From Georgenia sp. TF02-10 (lineage in GTDB: Bacteria > Actinomycetota > Actinomycetes > Actinomycetales > Actinomycetaceae), in assembly GCF_022759505.1 (NCBI RefSeq), contig NZ_CP094289.1, positions 310,001-374,000 of the forward strand: 64,000 nt of DNA, given 5' to 3'. Both the position numbers and the translations under genes were made by a program. The notes under the pieces are model-generated. The model did not search any database. It was not told where the DNA came from and saw only the letters and a program-made list of their open reading frames with translations. The stretch's first letter is position 1; every line of letters starts with the position of its first letter. Of this stretch, positions 16,912 through 25,533 are shown one piece after another.

Positions 16912-18431
16912 TAGAGGTCCTTCGTTGTCAGGGGCAGGAGCGCCGCCGGGGCGGCGGTGGGGGCGCCGTCGGCCCCGCCAAGGGTAGCGAGGACGGCGAG
17001 CAGGAGGAGCGCGAGCACCGCGAGGACGACCACCATCGCCCGGAGCCACACCTGGTCGGCGGCGAGCTCGGCCCAGGTGGGCCGGGCCCACTGGGACCGG
17101 GCGTCCTCGGCGGCGGTGCGGGCGCGGCGGACGGAGGTGGCGGCGCCGGTCGCCGGGCCGTCGGGGGCGGCATGGGCGCGGTGGGTGCCGCGGCCGCGGC
17201 GCCGGCGGGGCGGGTACGACGGCGGCAGGCCGGCGGGCGGTTCCGGCGCCGGGGGCGGGGGTGGCGGCGGGGGAGCGGGCCGGGCGGTGCGCCGGGTCGC
17301 CGACGGCGGGGCCGGGGCGGGCGCGGCAGTCGGCGTGGGCGCGGTGGCGGCAGGTGCGGCTATGACTGATGGGGCGCTAGGTGCGGTTATGACCGGTGGG
17401 GCTGCCGGTGCGGCTGCTGAGGCGGCGGGTGCGGAGGCGCCCGGTCTAGGGGCGGGCCGAGCCGCGGCGACCTCGCGGGTGGCGGGAGCGTCCAGCCCGC
17501 CCGCGCCGCGCGGGCGGGCACCCGCGGCACCGGCGGCAGCGGCACCGGCGACCGCGGCACCCCGCCCGGCCGCGCTGGTGGCGCCCGCCGCCGCGGCTGC
17601 CCCGCCGGTCCCGAGCCCGGCCAGCACCCCCTCCAGCACCTGCGCGCAGGCCAGCGCGCTCGCCGGCCGCTGCGCCGGGTCCTTGGCGAGCATCCGCTCC
17701 ACCACCTCCCGCACCGGCCCGGGCACCGTCGCCGGCAGCGCCGGCAGCGGGGTGTTGACGTGCGCGAAGGCGATGTCGACCTGGGTGGCGCCGGTGAACG
17801 GCCGGCTGCCGACCAGGCACTCGTACGCGACGACCCCCAGCGCGTAGACGTCCCCGGCCGCCGTCGCCGGCCGGCCCATCGCCTGCTCCGGCGGGAGGTA
17901 CTGGGCGGTGCCCATGACCATCCCGGCCGACGTCATCGGCGCCTGGTTGGCGCCCAGGGAGACCCCGAAGTCGGTGATCTTCAGCCCGCCGTCGGGGGTG
18001 AGGATGAGGTTGGCGGGCTTGACGTCCCGGTGCACCACCCCGCCGGCGTGCGCGGCGTGCAGACCGCGGCAGGCCTGGACGAGCAGCGGCAGCAGCACGG
18101 TGGGGGCGAGGGTGCGCTCGCGCTCGAGCCGGTCGGCGAGGGTCTCCCCGCGGACGAGCTCCTGGACCAGGTAGCCGCTGCCGTCCTGCTCGCCGTGGTC
18201 GAGCAGCATCGCGAGGTTGGGGTGGCGCAGCCCGGCGGTGTTGCGGGCCTCGGCCCGCAGCCGGGCGAGGAAGTGCTCGTCCCCGGCGAGCTCGGCGCGC
18301 AGCACCTTGGCGGCGACCGTCCGGCCCAGCCGGTGGTCCCGCGCCTGCCACACCTCGCCCATCCCGCCGACGGCGATCCGCTCGGTGAGCTCGTACCGGC
18401 CGCCGAGGAGGAGCCCGGGCGCGGGGATCAC
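16911..18431 (-). CDS. pknA: Ser/Thr protein kinase PknA
   Basis: 506 residues. The kinase domain (residues 12-270) has GGMGEV, Lys42, HRD 134-136, DFG 154-156 and MVMGTAQYLPPEQAMG. A long Ala/Pro-rich region of low complexity follows, including a run of ten prolines, then a single membrane helix near the C-terminus (MVVVLAVLALLLLAVLATLGG) and a short outer tail with no PASTA domain. This is the PknA layout. The GTG start overlaps the pbpA stop, and the stop overlaps the pknB start, so expression is coupled. Substrates are expected among division and wall-growth proteins, including the FHA proteins of the same cluster. Confidence 0.93.
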   Translation of the reverse strand: MIPAPGLLLGGRYELTERIAVGGMGEVWQARDHRLGRTVAAKVLRAELAGDEHFLARLRAEARNTAGLRHPNLAMLLDHGEQDGSGYLVQELVRGETLADRLERERTLAPTVLLPLLVQACRGLHAAHAGGVVHRDVKPANLILTPDGGLKITDFGVSLGANQAPMTSAGMVMGTAQYLPPEQAMGRPATAAGDVYALGVVAYECLVGSRPFTGATQVDIAFAHVNTPLPALPATVPGPVREVVERMLAKDPAQRPASALACAQVLEGVLAGLGTGGAAAAAGATSAAGRGAAVAGAAAAGAAGARPRGAGGLDAPATREVAAARPAPRPGASAPAASAAAPAAPPVITAPSAPSVIAAPAATAPTPTAAPAPAPPSATRRTARPAPPPPPPPPAPEPPAGLPPSYPPRRRRGRGTHRAHAAPDGPATGAATSVRRARTAAEDARSQWARPTWAELAADQVWLRAMVVVLAVLALLLLAVLATLGGADGAPTAAPAALLPLTTKDL

Positions 18432-19864
18432 TGCAGCACCGCCTGCATCACCGCGCGGGCCACCGGCCCGGCGTTCGTCCCGCCGTCGCCGCCGTTCTCG
18501 ATGAGCACGGCGACGGCGACCTGCGGGTCCTCCGCGGGCGCGAACCCGGTGAACCACGAGTGCGGGGCGGCGTCCTGGTTCTCCGCGGTCCCGGTCTTGC
18601 CGGCCACCGCCACGCCGTCGATCTGGGCCGGCCGGCCGGTGCCGTTCTCGACGACGTCGAGCATCATCTGGGTCAGCTGGTCGGCGGTCTCCGGCGAGAC
18701 GGACCGCCGGAGCTCGCGCGGCTGGGTGGCGGTGACCTCCTCCAGGTCCGCGGTGAGCTCGCGGGCGACGAGGTAGGGCCGCATCTGTGCGCCGTCGTTC
18801 GCGACGGCGGCCGCCACCATGGCCATCTGCAGCGGGGTGACCCGCACGCTCGCCTCGCCGATGCCGGACATCGCCAGCTGGGCCTGGCTCTCCGGCTCGG
18901 GCAGCCGCGAGGGGGTGACGGCCAGCGGGATCTCCAGCTCGGCGCCGAACCCGAACGCCTCGGCCTGGGCCCGCAGCGCGTCGTAGCCGATGTCCATGCT
19001 CAGCTGGGCGAAGGGGGTGTTGCAAGACTGCCGGAACGCGGCCAGCAGGGTGACCTCGCCCGACCCGTCCCCGCAGGCCCGCCCGCCGGGGTTGCGCAGC
19101 CCCACGCTGGTCTGCGGCAGGGTGAGCTCGGTCGGCGCCGGGACCATGGTGTCCGGGTCGTACTGCCCGCTCTCCAGCAGCGCGGCGGCGGTGATGACCT
19201 TGAAGCTCGACCCGGGCGCCCACTGGTCCCCGGCGATGGCCCGGTTGTCCAGCGGCTTGGCCGGGTCGGTGCGCAGGGCGTCCCAGGCCGCCTGCGCCGC
19301 CTCCCGGTCGTGGGTGGCCAGGGCATTGGGGTCGAAGCTGGGCGAGGAGTACATCGCCAGGATCGCGCCGGTGGCCGGGTCGAGCGCGACGACGGCGCCG
19401 GAGCGGTCCCCGATCGCCTCCGCGGCGGCCTGCTGCGCGGCCGGGTCCAGGGTGAGCTCGACCGCCCCGCCCTGGGGCTGGTTGCCGGTGACCAGGTTCT
19501 GCACCCGGCGCAGGAACAGCGAGGAGGAGGTGCCGTTGAGGACGTCGTTCGCCTGCTTCTCCAGCCCGGTGACCGCGTTGAAGGCGGTGGAGAAGTACCC
19601 GGTCAGGTGCGCGTAGAGCGGGCCGGGGTCGTAGGTGCGCTGGTAGCCGTAGACGTCGTCGACCGGGTGCGAGGAGGCGATCGGCTCCCCGGCGACGACG
19701 ATCGGGCCGCGGTCCCGGCCGAACTCCCGGTAGACGGTGCGCACGTTGCGGGAGTCGTTGTTCAGCGCCTCGGCCTGGAAGAACTGCACCGAGGTGGCGG
19801 AGACCATCAGCGCCAGGAACATCAGCGCGACGACGGTGGTGAGCCGGCGGATGGGGGCGTTCAC
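18428..19864 (-). CDS. pbpA: Penicillin-binding protein PbpA (class B transpeptidase)
   Basis: 478 residues: N-terminal membrane anchor (LTTVVALMFLALMVSATS), a dimerisation-type region containing RGPIVVAGEPIASS, and a transpeptidase domain with SxxK in APGSSFKVITAAALL, SCN in RQSCNTPFAQL and KTG in VAGKTGTAEN. PbpA cross-links peptidoglycan and works with the SEDS glycosyltransferase encoded directly upstream. GTG start overlaps the rodA stop (GTGA). Catalytic motifs are complete, length is normal for the PbpA family. Its order next to rodA and pknA is that of Mycobacterium and Streptomyces. Confidence 0.94.
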   Translation of the reverse strand: MNAPIRRLTTVVALMFLALMVSATSVQFFQAEALNNDSRNVRTVYREFGRDRGPIVVAGEPIASSHPVDDVYGYQRTYDPGPLYAHLTGYFSTAFNAVTGLEKQANDVLNGTSSSLFLRRVQNLVTGNQPQGGAVELTLDPAAQQAAAEAIGDRSGAVVALDPATGAILAMYSSPSFDPNALATHDREAAQAAWDALRTDPAKPLDNRAIAGDQWAPGSSFKVITAAALLESGQYDPDTMVPAPTELTLPQTSVGLRNPGGRACGDGSGEVTLLAAFRQSCNTPFAQLSMDIGYDALRAQAEAFGFGAELEIPLAVTPSRLPEPESQAQLAMSGIGEASVRVTPLQMAMVAAAVANDGAQMRPYLVARELTADLEEVTATQPRELRRSVSPETADQLTQMMLDVVENGTGRPAQIDGVAVAGKTGTAENQDAAPHSWFTGFAPAEDPQVAVAVLIENGGDGGTNAGPVARAVMQAVLQ

Positions 19865-21519
19865 AGCCGCACCACCTCCGTCGGCTGGCCGTCCTCGGGC
19901 CCGCCGTCGCGCCCGGGGGCTGCGCCTGGGCCCGGTCCGGGCCCGCCGCTCCGGCCGCCGGAGCCGGGCCGGCCGCGGTGGCCGCCGTCGTCACGGTCGG
20001 ACCGGCCGGTGCGGCCGCCGTCGCCCCGGGTGCGGCCGACGTCGTCCCAGCCGTCGGCAGCCCCGGCCCGCACCTCGGTGGGCCGGTCGTCCCCAAGCCC
20101 GTCGCCGGCCGCCCGGTCCCGGCCGGCCCCGTTCGGCCCGCCGACCACCGCGAGCTCGCCCGGCTCGGGCTGCAGCAGGGCGGCCGGCGGGGCGGGCCGG
20201 CGGGCGGCGTCGGAGATGCGCAGCAGGAGCGCGACGATGACCCAGTTCGACAGCAGCGAGGACCCGCCGAGCGCCAGGAACGGCATGGTGAGCCCGGTGA
20301 GCGGGATGAGCCGGGTGACCCCGCCGACCACCACGAAGCACTGGAAGGCCAGCACGAACGCCAGCCCGGAGGCGAGCAGCTTGCCGAACCCGTCGCGCAC
20401 CCCGATCGCGGCGCGCAGCCCGCGCTCGGCGAGGACCAGGTAGAGCAGCAGCAGGGCGAGCAGCCCGGTCAGGCCCAGCTCCTCGCCGAGGGAGGCGACG
20501 ATGAAGTCGGAGTTGGCGTAGGGCACGAGCTGGGGGTACCCCTCGCCCCAGCCGGTGCCCAGCAGCCCGCCGGAGGCGAGGCCGAAGAGGCCCTGGACCA
20601 CCTGCCCGGACCCGCCGGGGCTGCGGCTGTACACCTCGGGCTCCAGGGCGTGCAGCCACACCTCCACCCGGGCGCCGACGTGCGGGAACAGCTGCGCGGC
20701 CAGGGCCGCGCCGCCGCCGAAGAGGAGCAGGCCGATCAGCACCCAGCTCAGCCGCTCGGTGGCGACGTAGAGCATGGCGACGAACAGGCCGAAGAAGAGC
20801 AGCGAGGTGCCCAGGTCCCGCTCCAGGACGAGGACGGCGAGGGAGACTCCCCAGGCCAGCAGGATCGGCCCGAGGTCGCGCAGCCGGGGCAGGTGCAGGC
20901 CGAGGATCCGGGGCCCGGCCAGGGCCAGGTTGTCCCGGTTGGTGACCAGGTACCCGGCGAAGAACACCGCGAGGAGGATCTTGCCCAGCTCGGCCGGCTG
21001 GAAGGACATCGAGCCGAGGTGGATCCAGATCCGGGCGCCGTTGAGGTTCACGCCCAGCCCGGGCACCAGCGGCAGGAGCAGCAGCACCAGGCCGGCGACC
21101 ATGGCCGTGTAGGTGTACCGGCGCAGCAGCCGGTGGTCCCGGACGAACCACAGCACCGCCACCGCGGCGGCGACCCCGACCAGGGTCCAGAGCAGCTGGC
21201 GGTCGGCGCTGGAGCTGCCGCCCTCCCCGGCGGCCTGGTCGATCCGGTAGATCATCGACAGGCCGATCCCGTTGAGCGCGACGACGATCGGCAGCAGCAC
21301 CGGGTCGGCGTACGGCGCCCGCCACCGGATGAGCAGGTGGACGACCAGGGCGAGCAGGGCGAGCCCGCCGCCGTGCACGGCCAGGCCCGGCGGGACGGCG
21401 CCGGTGGTGGCCAGGCCCACCTGGGCGTAGGCGCCCAGGGAGAGGACGAGCGCGAGGAGGAGCAGCCCCAGCTCCACGCCCCGCCCGGTCCGCGGCGGGC
21501 GCACCGAGACGGTGGCCAT
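19861..21519 (-). CDS. rodA: RodA/FtsW-family SEDS peptidoglycan glycosyltransferase
   Basis: 552 residues with ten or more membrane helices and SEDS signatures: GARIWIHLGSMSFQPAELGK, LERDLGTSLLFFGLF, VPYANSDFIVASLGEELGL and LIPLTGLTMPFLALGGSSLL. It polymerises lipid II glycan strands with the PbpA encoded next. After the last helix there is an unusual hydrophilic tail of about 110 residues rich in Gly, Asp, Arg and Pro that ends in GQPTEVVRL. The ATG overlaps the pstP stop (TGATG). The tail lies on the cytoplasmic side by the positive-inside pattern, and two Thr-containing PTEV motifs make it a possible kinase target; that is speculation. Confidence 0.94.
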   Translation of the reverse strand: MATVSVRPPRTGRGVELGLLLLALVLSLGAYAQVGLATTGAVPPGLAVHGGGLALLALVVHLLIRWRAPYADPVLLPIVVALNGIGLSMIYRIDQAAGEGGSSSADRQLLWTLVGVAAAVAVLWFVRDHRLLRRYTYTAMVAGLVLLLLPLVPGLGVNLNGARIWIHLGSMSFQPAELGKILLAVFFAGYLVTNRDNLALAGPRILGLHLPRLRDLGPILLAWGVSLAVLVLERDLGTSLLFFGLFVAMLYVATERLSWVLIGLLLFGGGAALAAQLFPHVGARVEVWLHALEPEVYSRSPGGSGQVVQGLFGLASGGLLGTGWGEGYPQLVPYANSDFIVASLGEELGLTGLLALLLLYLVLAERGLRAAIGVRDGFGKLLASGLAFVLAFQCFVVVGGVTRLIPLTGLTMPFLALGGSSLLSNWVIVALLLRISDAARRPAPPAALLQPEPGELAVVGGPNGAGRDRAAGDGLGDDRPTEVRAGAADGWDDVGRTRGDGGRTGRSDRDDGGHRGRPGSGGRSGGPGPGPGAAPGRDGGPEDGQPTEVVRL

Positions 21520-22868
21520 CACCGGCTCCCCTCGTCCAGGGTCGGCATGGGCTCGGGGGCCGGCGGGGAGGTGGGGACCAGGGTCGGCCGGGGCGTGGTG
21601 GGCCGGGCCGGGGTCGGCGTGGGCGACGGCGAGGGCGACGGCGACGGCGTGGGCTCGCGGGCGCCGTCGCCGTCGTCGGTCTCGGAGGCGCGCAGGTTGG
21701 CCACCACCTCCTCGGCGGCGGCGAGCGAGCCGCGGGTGATCGGCCGAGTCAGGCGGTCCTGGGCGACCTGGGAGAGGTCGGCGACGCGCAGGTCGGTGCG
21801 CTCGTGGAGCTCGGCCAGCCGCACCGGGCCGACCTCCTGGGGGATGCCGCGGTAGATGGCCACGTGCTCCCCGGCCGGGGCGACGAAGTACTGGGTCCGG
21901 GTCCAGGAGTACCCGGCCCAGCCGGCCCCGGCGAGCACGGCCAGGACCAGCACGGCCGCCACCACCCGGCCCACCCAGCGGTGCCGGCGGGGGCGGGGCG
22001 GGTCCTCCTCCTCCACTGCGGCCGGGCGGGCGGCGCTGACCAGGGCGGCGGCCCGGGCGGCGGCGCCGTGCCCGCCGCGGGTGCCGTTCCGCCGCTCCCC
22101 GGCCGCCCCGACCACCTCGGGGCTGGTCGGTGCGGCCGGCCCGCCGGGGACGACGTCGGCGACGACGCAGGTGACGTTGTCCGGACCGCCGGCGCGCAGG
22201 GCGAGGGCGATCAGCTCGTCCGCGCACGCGCCGGGGTCGGCGACCGAGGCGAGGGTCTCGGCGATGGTCTCGTCGGAGACCACCCCGAACAGGCCGTCGG
22301 AGGCGAGCAGCCACCGGTCCCCGGGCACCGCCTCGCGCAAGGACTCGTCCAGCTCGACGTCGCCGTCGTTGTCGCCCAGGGCGCGCAGGATGACGTTGCG
22401 CTGGGGGTGGCGCTCGGCCTCCTCGGGGGTGAGCCGCCCGGTGGAGACCAGGTACTGCACGAAGGTGTGGTCGGTGGTGACCTGGGTCAGCACGCCGTCG
22501 CGGAGCAGGTAGGCCCGGGAGTCCCCGATGTGCACCATGGCCAGCTTGTTGCCCGAGCGGAGCACCGCGATGCAGGTGGTGCCCAGCCCGGCGAGGTCCT
22601 CGTCCGCCTCGGAGCGCTCCATCAGGTCCGCGTGGGCGGCGGCGACGGCGCCGCGGAGCAGGTCCAGCAGGTCGTCCCCGCCGTGGGACTCCCCGTCCAG
22701 CGGGGCGAGGTGGGCCACCGCGACGGAGGAGGCGATGTCCCCGCCGGCCGGCCCGCCCATGCCGTCGGCGAGGACGAGGAGGTGGGGGCCGGCGTAGCCG
22801 GAGTCCTGGTTGGAGGAGCGGACCAGCCCGGTGTCGGAGCGGGCGGCGTAGCGCAGGGCGACGCTCAT
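21519..22868 (-). CDS. pstP: PP2C-family Ser/Thr phosphatase PstP
   Basis: 449 residues. The PP2C domain has RSSNQDSGYAG, LVLADGMGGPAGGD, HIGDSRAYLLRDG, TTDHTFVQ, LLASDGLFGVVSD and GGPDNVTCVVADV, with all metal-binding aspartates present. A basic linker, one membrane helix (VVAAVLVLAVLAGAGWAGY), an outer domain of about 80 residues and a Pro/Ser/Thr tail follow. PstP removes phosphates placed by PknA and PknB. ATG at 22868 is 4 nt after the fhaB stop. Order pstP-rodA-pbpA-pknA-pknB matches Mycobacterium. Confidence 0.95.
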   Translation of the reverse strand: MSVALRYAARSDTGLVRSSNQDSGYAGPHLLVLADGMGGPAGGDIASSVAVAHLAPLDGESHGGDDLLDLLRGAVAAAHADLMERSEADEDLAGLGTTCIAVLRSGNKLAMVHIGDSRAYLLRDGVLTQVTTDHTFVQYLVSTGRLTPEEAERHPQRNVILRALGDNDGDVELDESLREAVPGDRWLLASDGLFGVVSDETIAETLASVADPGACADELIALALRAGGPDNVTCVVADVVPGGPAAPTSPEVVGAAGERRNGTRGGHGAAARAAALVSAARPAAVEEEDPPRPRRHRWVGRVVAAVLVLAVLAGAGWAGYSWTRTQYFVAPAGEHVAIYRGIPQEVGPVRLAELHERTDLRVADLSQVAQDRLTRPITRGSLAAAEEVVANLRASETDDGDGAREPTPSPSPSPSPTPTPARPTTPRPTLVPTSPPAPEPMPTLDEGSR

Positions 22869-22872
22869 CGCC

Positions 22873-23370
22873 TCACCGCCGCAGCTCGATGACGGTCTGC
22901 CCCACCCGGACCGGGGTGCCGGGGGCGAGCGGGACCGGGGCATCGATCCGCTCGCCGTCGACCACCGTGCCGTTGGTGGACCCCAGGTCCTCCACCCACC
23001 AGCCGTCCCCGGAGGGGAAGAAGCGGGCGTGCCGGGAGGAGGAGTAGTCGTCGTCCAGGACCAGGGTGCACGAGGGGGCGCGGCCGACCAGGACCGAGGA
23101 GGTGCCCAGCGGGATGGTGGTGCCGGCCAGCGGGCCCTGCACGACCACCAGCCTGGTCGGGCCGCCGCGGCTCGGGGCCCGGGCGTCACCGCCGGTCCGG
23201 CGCCCACGGCGGCCCGGGCCGGGGCCGGCGGTGGTGCGCCGGCCGGTACCGCGGGGGGTGATCTTGGTGCCGAAGACGTCCCCGCGCAGGACGGCGAGGG
23301 CGGCCAGGACGAAGAGCCAGAGCAGGAGCAGGTAGCCCACGCGCAGCAGGGTGATGGCGAGCTCGCTCAT
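22873..23370 (-). CDS. fhaB: FHA-domain protein FhaB (FipA-like)
   Basis: 165 residues: an N-terminal membrane helix (ITLLRVGYLLLLWLFVLAAL), a basic Gly/Arg linker, and a C-terminal forkhead-associated domain with VLVGRAPSCTLVLDDDYSSSRHARF and VEDLGSTNGTVVDGERI. FHA domains bind phosphothreonine, so the protein should be a membrane-side reader of PknA/PknB signalling. Length and layout equal the mycobacterial FhaB. Its stop is 4 nt before the pstP start and its start is 10 nt after the fhaA stop. Confidence 0.93.
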   Translation of the reverse strand: MSELAITLLRVGYLLLLWLFVLAALAVLRGDVFGTKITPRGTGRRTTAGPGPGRRGRRTGGDARAPSRGGPTRLVVVQGPLAGTTIPLGTSSVLVGRAPSCTLVLDDDYSSSRHARFFPSGDGWWVEDLGSTNGTVVDGERIDAPVPLAPGTPVRVGQTVIELRR

Positions 23371-23380
23371 GGGCGGGCGC

Positions 23381-24088
23381 TCACCCCTCGGGGTCGTCGT
23401 CGGCGCCGGTCCAGAACATCACCCGGGTGCGGCCGATGGTGATGGTGTTGCCGTCCACCAGGGTGGCGGCGTCGATCCGGTGGCCCTCGACGAAGGTGCC
23501 GTTGGTGGAGCCCAGGTCGGTGGCGATGACCCCGCCGGGGGTGACCCGGATCTCCAGGTGCCGGCGGGAGACGCCGGAGTCGTCGACGATGATGTCCGCC
23601 TCGCTGCCGCGGCCGATGACGGTGACCGGGCCGGTGAGGAGGTAGCGCTGGCCGTCGATGTCGATGATCGGGTGGCGGGAGGACGCCGCCGCGGTTGTGG
23701 CCGGGGCGACGGCGCCACGGCGGGTGGCGGAGCGGACGTGGAACCGGCCGGTGCTCAGGGCGTCGTCCTGCTCGAAGGAGACCTCGACCGGGCCGACGAA
23801 GGTGTAGCGCTGGGAGGCGGCGTGCTCGGTGGCGGCGCCGGTCATCTCCTCGGCGAGGGCGTCCGCACCCCACTGCTCGACCTGGTCGAGGTCGGTGGCG
23901 GAGAGCTCGACGACGAACTCGTTGGGGACGACGGTGCGGTCGCGGGAGACGGCGGCGGCGCGGTCGTCCATCTCCCGGCGGACGGCGGAGGCGATCTCGA
24001 CCGGCTTGACCTCGCTGCGGAACGCCTTGGCGAAGGCCGAGGAGACCATGTGCTCCACGCTCTTCTCGAACCGGTCCAGCACTCCCAC
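23381..24088 (-). CDS. fhaA: FHA-domain protein FhaA
   Basis: 235 residues. The N-terminal DUF3662-type domain starts VGVLDRFEKSVEHMVSSAFA and includes KPVEIASAVRREMDDRA and VPNEFVVEL; a C-terminal FHA domain has VIGRGSEADIIVDDSGVSRR and TDLGSTNGTFVEGHRI. FhaA binds phosphorylated partners such as the pseudokinase MviN in mycobacteria. The linker between domains is much shorter than in M. tuberculosis. The GTG start at 24088 has a near-perfect AAGGAGGT 6-7 nt upstream. First gene of the cluster, so its promoter must lie in 24089-24577. Confidence 0.93.
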   Translation of the reverse strand: MGVLDRFEKSVEHMVSSAFAKAFRSEVKPVEIASAVRREMDDRAAAVSRDRTVVPNEFVVELSATDLDQVEQWGADALAEEMTGAATEHAASQRYTFVGPVEVSFEQDDALSTGRFHVRSATRRGAVAPATTAAASSRHPIIDIDGQRYLLTGPVTVIGRGSEADIIVDDSGVSRRHLEIRVTPGGVIATDLGSTNGTFVEGHRIDAATLVDGNTITIGRTRVMFWTGADDDPEG

Positions 24089-24577
24089 CGCGCACCTCCT
24101 TCCGCCTTGTTCGGCCCCGTCCGGGCCGGCCCCGGACCGTCCGGCGCTCGTGCCGGGCGGCCGGGCGCCGAGGCCGGCGGGTGGCCACCGGCGCGGCGCC
24201 GGGCCAGGGGTCCGGCCCCACGATCGTAACGAGGTGCGCCGATTATGCGAGCACCGCCCCCGGCGGGTGGGGGCCGGTGTGCGGGCACCGCCCCCGCGCG
24301 GGTGGGGCTGGCGGCGTGCACCGCCCCGTGGGCGGACGGTGGCCGGCGGCGTGCGACGGCGGGGTCGGGCGGGCGCTCGCGGGCTTTGCCGGGTGGTCGC
24401 GGCGGGCATCGCCGGGCGGTCGTGGCGGGCGGCGGCGAGCGCGCCGTGCGCCTGGGCAGCGTGCCGTGCGGCTGGGCACGGCCACGGAGCGTGGTGGGGG
24501 TCACGGCCACGGCGTCTGACCGCGCGCGGGCCCGCTGGTGCCCCGTGCTAGTCTGGCTAGCGCTGTTTCGGCAGCAT
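24089..24577. other. Gene-free GC-rich spacer before tRNA-Leu, promoter region of fhaA cluster
   Basis: About 490 bases with no credible gene. It is built of imperfect GC-rich repeats (for example GCGAGCACCGCCCCC and GCGGGCACCGCCCCC, each followed by GCGGGTGGGG). It must hold the promoter for the fhaA-to-pknB run on the minus strand and that of the tRNA on the plus strand; GCTAGTCTGGCTAGCG at 24547-24562 is a likely tRNA promoter element. Confidence 0.5.
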
Positions 24578-24664
24578 GCGCGAGTGGCGGAATAGGCAGA
24601 CGCGCACGGTTCAGGTCCGTGTGCCCGAGAGGGCGTGGGGGTTCAACTCCCCCCTCGCGCACCA
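24578..24664 (+). tRNA. tRNA-Leu (CAG)
   Basis: Class II tRNA of 87 nt including an encoded CCA. Acceptor stem GCGCGAG pairs with CTCGCGC before A-CCA. The anticodon stem CACGG/CCGTG encloses the loop TTCAGGT with anticodon CAG at 24612-24614. A variable arm (TGCCCGAGAGGGCG) and the T-loop GTTCAACTC are clear. It reads CUG, the main leucine codon in this GC-rich genome. Confidence 0.97.
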
Positions 24665-24674
24665 CGCAGATGAT

Positions 24675-24713
24675 GGCCCCTGGGCTCGAGGACTCCTCTC
24701 TCAGTCAGGGGCC
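24675..24713 (+). terminator. Hairpin after tRNA-Leu
   Basis: GGCCCCTG (24675-24682) and CAGGGGCC (24706-24713) form an 8-bp perfect stem 10 nt after the tRNA CCA. No T-run follows, as is common for actinobacterial terminators. Confidence 0.6.
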
Positions 24714-24738
24714 GTCGTTCCGCCTAGGGTCGAGGGCC

Positions 24739-25476
24739 GTGAGCAGCGACAGTGTCCGGGCCGGCTACGACGTCGTCGCCGAGGACTACGCCCGGCTGCT
24801 GCCCGACCTGGGGTTCGAGGCCCCCCTCGACCGCGCGGTGCTCGACCACTTCCGCGCCGGCCTCGGCCCCGCGCCGTCGGTCCTCGACGCCGGCTGCGGG
24901 GCCGGCCGGCTGGCCGCCCACCTCGCCGGGCGCGGGTGCCGGGTGCGCGGCGTGGACCTGTCGGTGGAGATGGTCCGCGTCGCCCGGCGCGCGCATCCCG
25001 CGATCGGCTTCGACGTCGCGGACCTCGCCGCCCTGCGCCACCCGGACGCGACCTTCGACGGCGTCGTCGCCTGGTACTCCCTCATCCACACCCCGCCCCG
25101 GGCGCTCGGGCCGGTGGTCGCCGAGCTGGCCCGGGTGCTCGCCCCGGGCGGGCTGCTGCTGACCGCCGTCCACGCCGGGACCGGCGTGCGGCAGCTGAGC
25201 AGCGCGTACGGACACGCGGTGGACCTGCAGGTCGTCCTGCACGACCCGGACGAGGTCTGCGCCGTGCTGGAACGCGCCGGCCTGGGCGTCGAGGTGCGGC
25301 TGGAACGCGCGCCGCGGGCGACCGAGCGCGCGGCCCAGGCCTTCGTCATCGCCCGGAGGCCCGCTCAGGCGCTGCGCCGGCCCGACCTGCGTAGCGGGTG
25401 GCGTGCGGCGCCGGCCCCCGGGCGGCGGTACCCGGCGGGCCCCGGTGAGTGCCCGGGCTTGCAGGTCAGCCGGTGA
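24739..25476 (+). CDS. Class I SAM-dependent methyltransferase
   Basis: 245 residues with the methyltransferase motifs: VLDAGCGAGRLAAHLAGRG (motif I), VRGVDLSVEMVRVARR, a DVADL acidic segment, FDGVVAWYSLIHTPPRAL and LARVLAPGGLLLTAVH. The substrate is unknown. The C-terminal 35 residues are Arg/Pro/Gly-rich and probably disordered. The GTG at 24739 has no Shine-Dalgarno, but TAGGGT at 24725-24730 stands 8 nt upstream, as in a leaderless actinobacterial mRNA. Monocistronic, between the tRNA terminator and a convergent cation transporter. Confidence 0.85.
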   Translation: MSSDSVRAGYDVVAEDYARLLPDLGFEAPLDRAVLDHFRAGLGPAPSVLDAGCGAGRLAAHLAGRGCRVRGVDLSVEMVRVARRAHPAIGFDVADLAALRHPDATFDGVVAWYSLIHTPPRALGPVVAELARVLAPGGLLLTAVHAGTGVRQLSSAYGHAVDLQVVLHDPDEVCAVLERAGLGVEVRLERAPRATERAAQAFVIARRPAQALRRPDLRSGWRAAPAPGRRYPAGPGECPGLQVSR

Positions 25477-25533
25477 GTCCCCGGGCTCCCCGGTCACGCG
25501 GCGCTACCGCCGTCGACCGCCACCCGCTCGCCG

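Noticed and set aside
18560-20443. Very long plus-strand reading frame opposite pbpA and rodA
   Set aside because: Composition is Gly/Arg/Pro-rich with no family pattern; the minus strand encodes complete, motif-bearing PbpA and RodA. It is a GC-bias shadow.
24089-24560. Additional gene upstream of tRNA-Leu in GC-rich frames
   Set aside because: All six frames give Arg/Gly/Ala/Pro low-complexity peptides explained by the repeat content.
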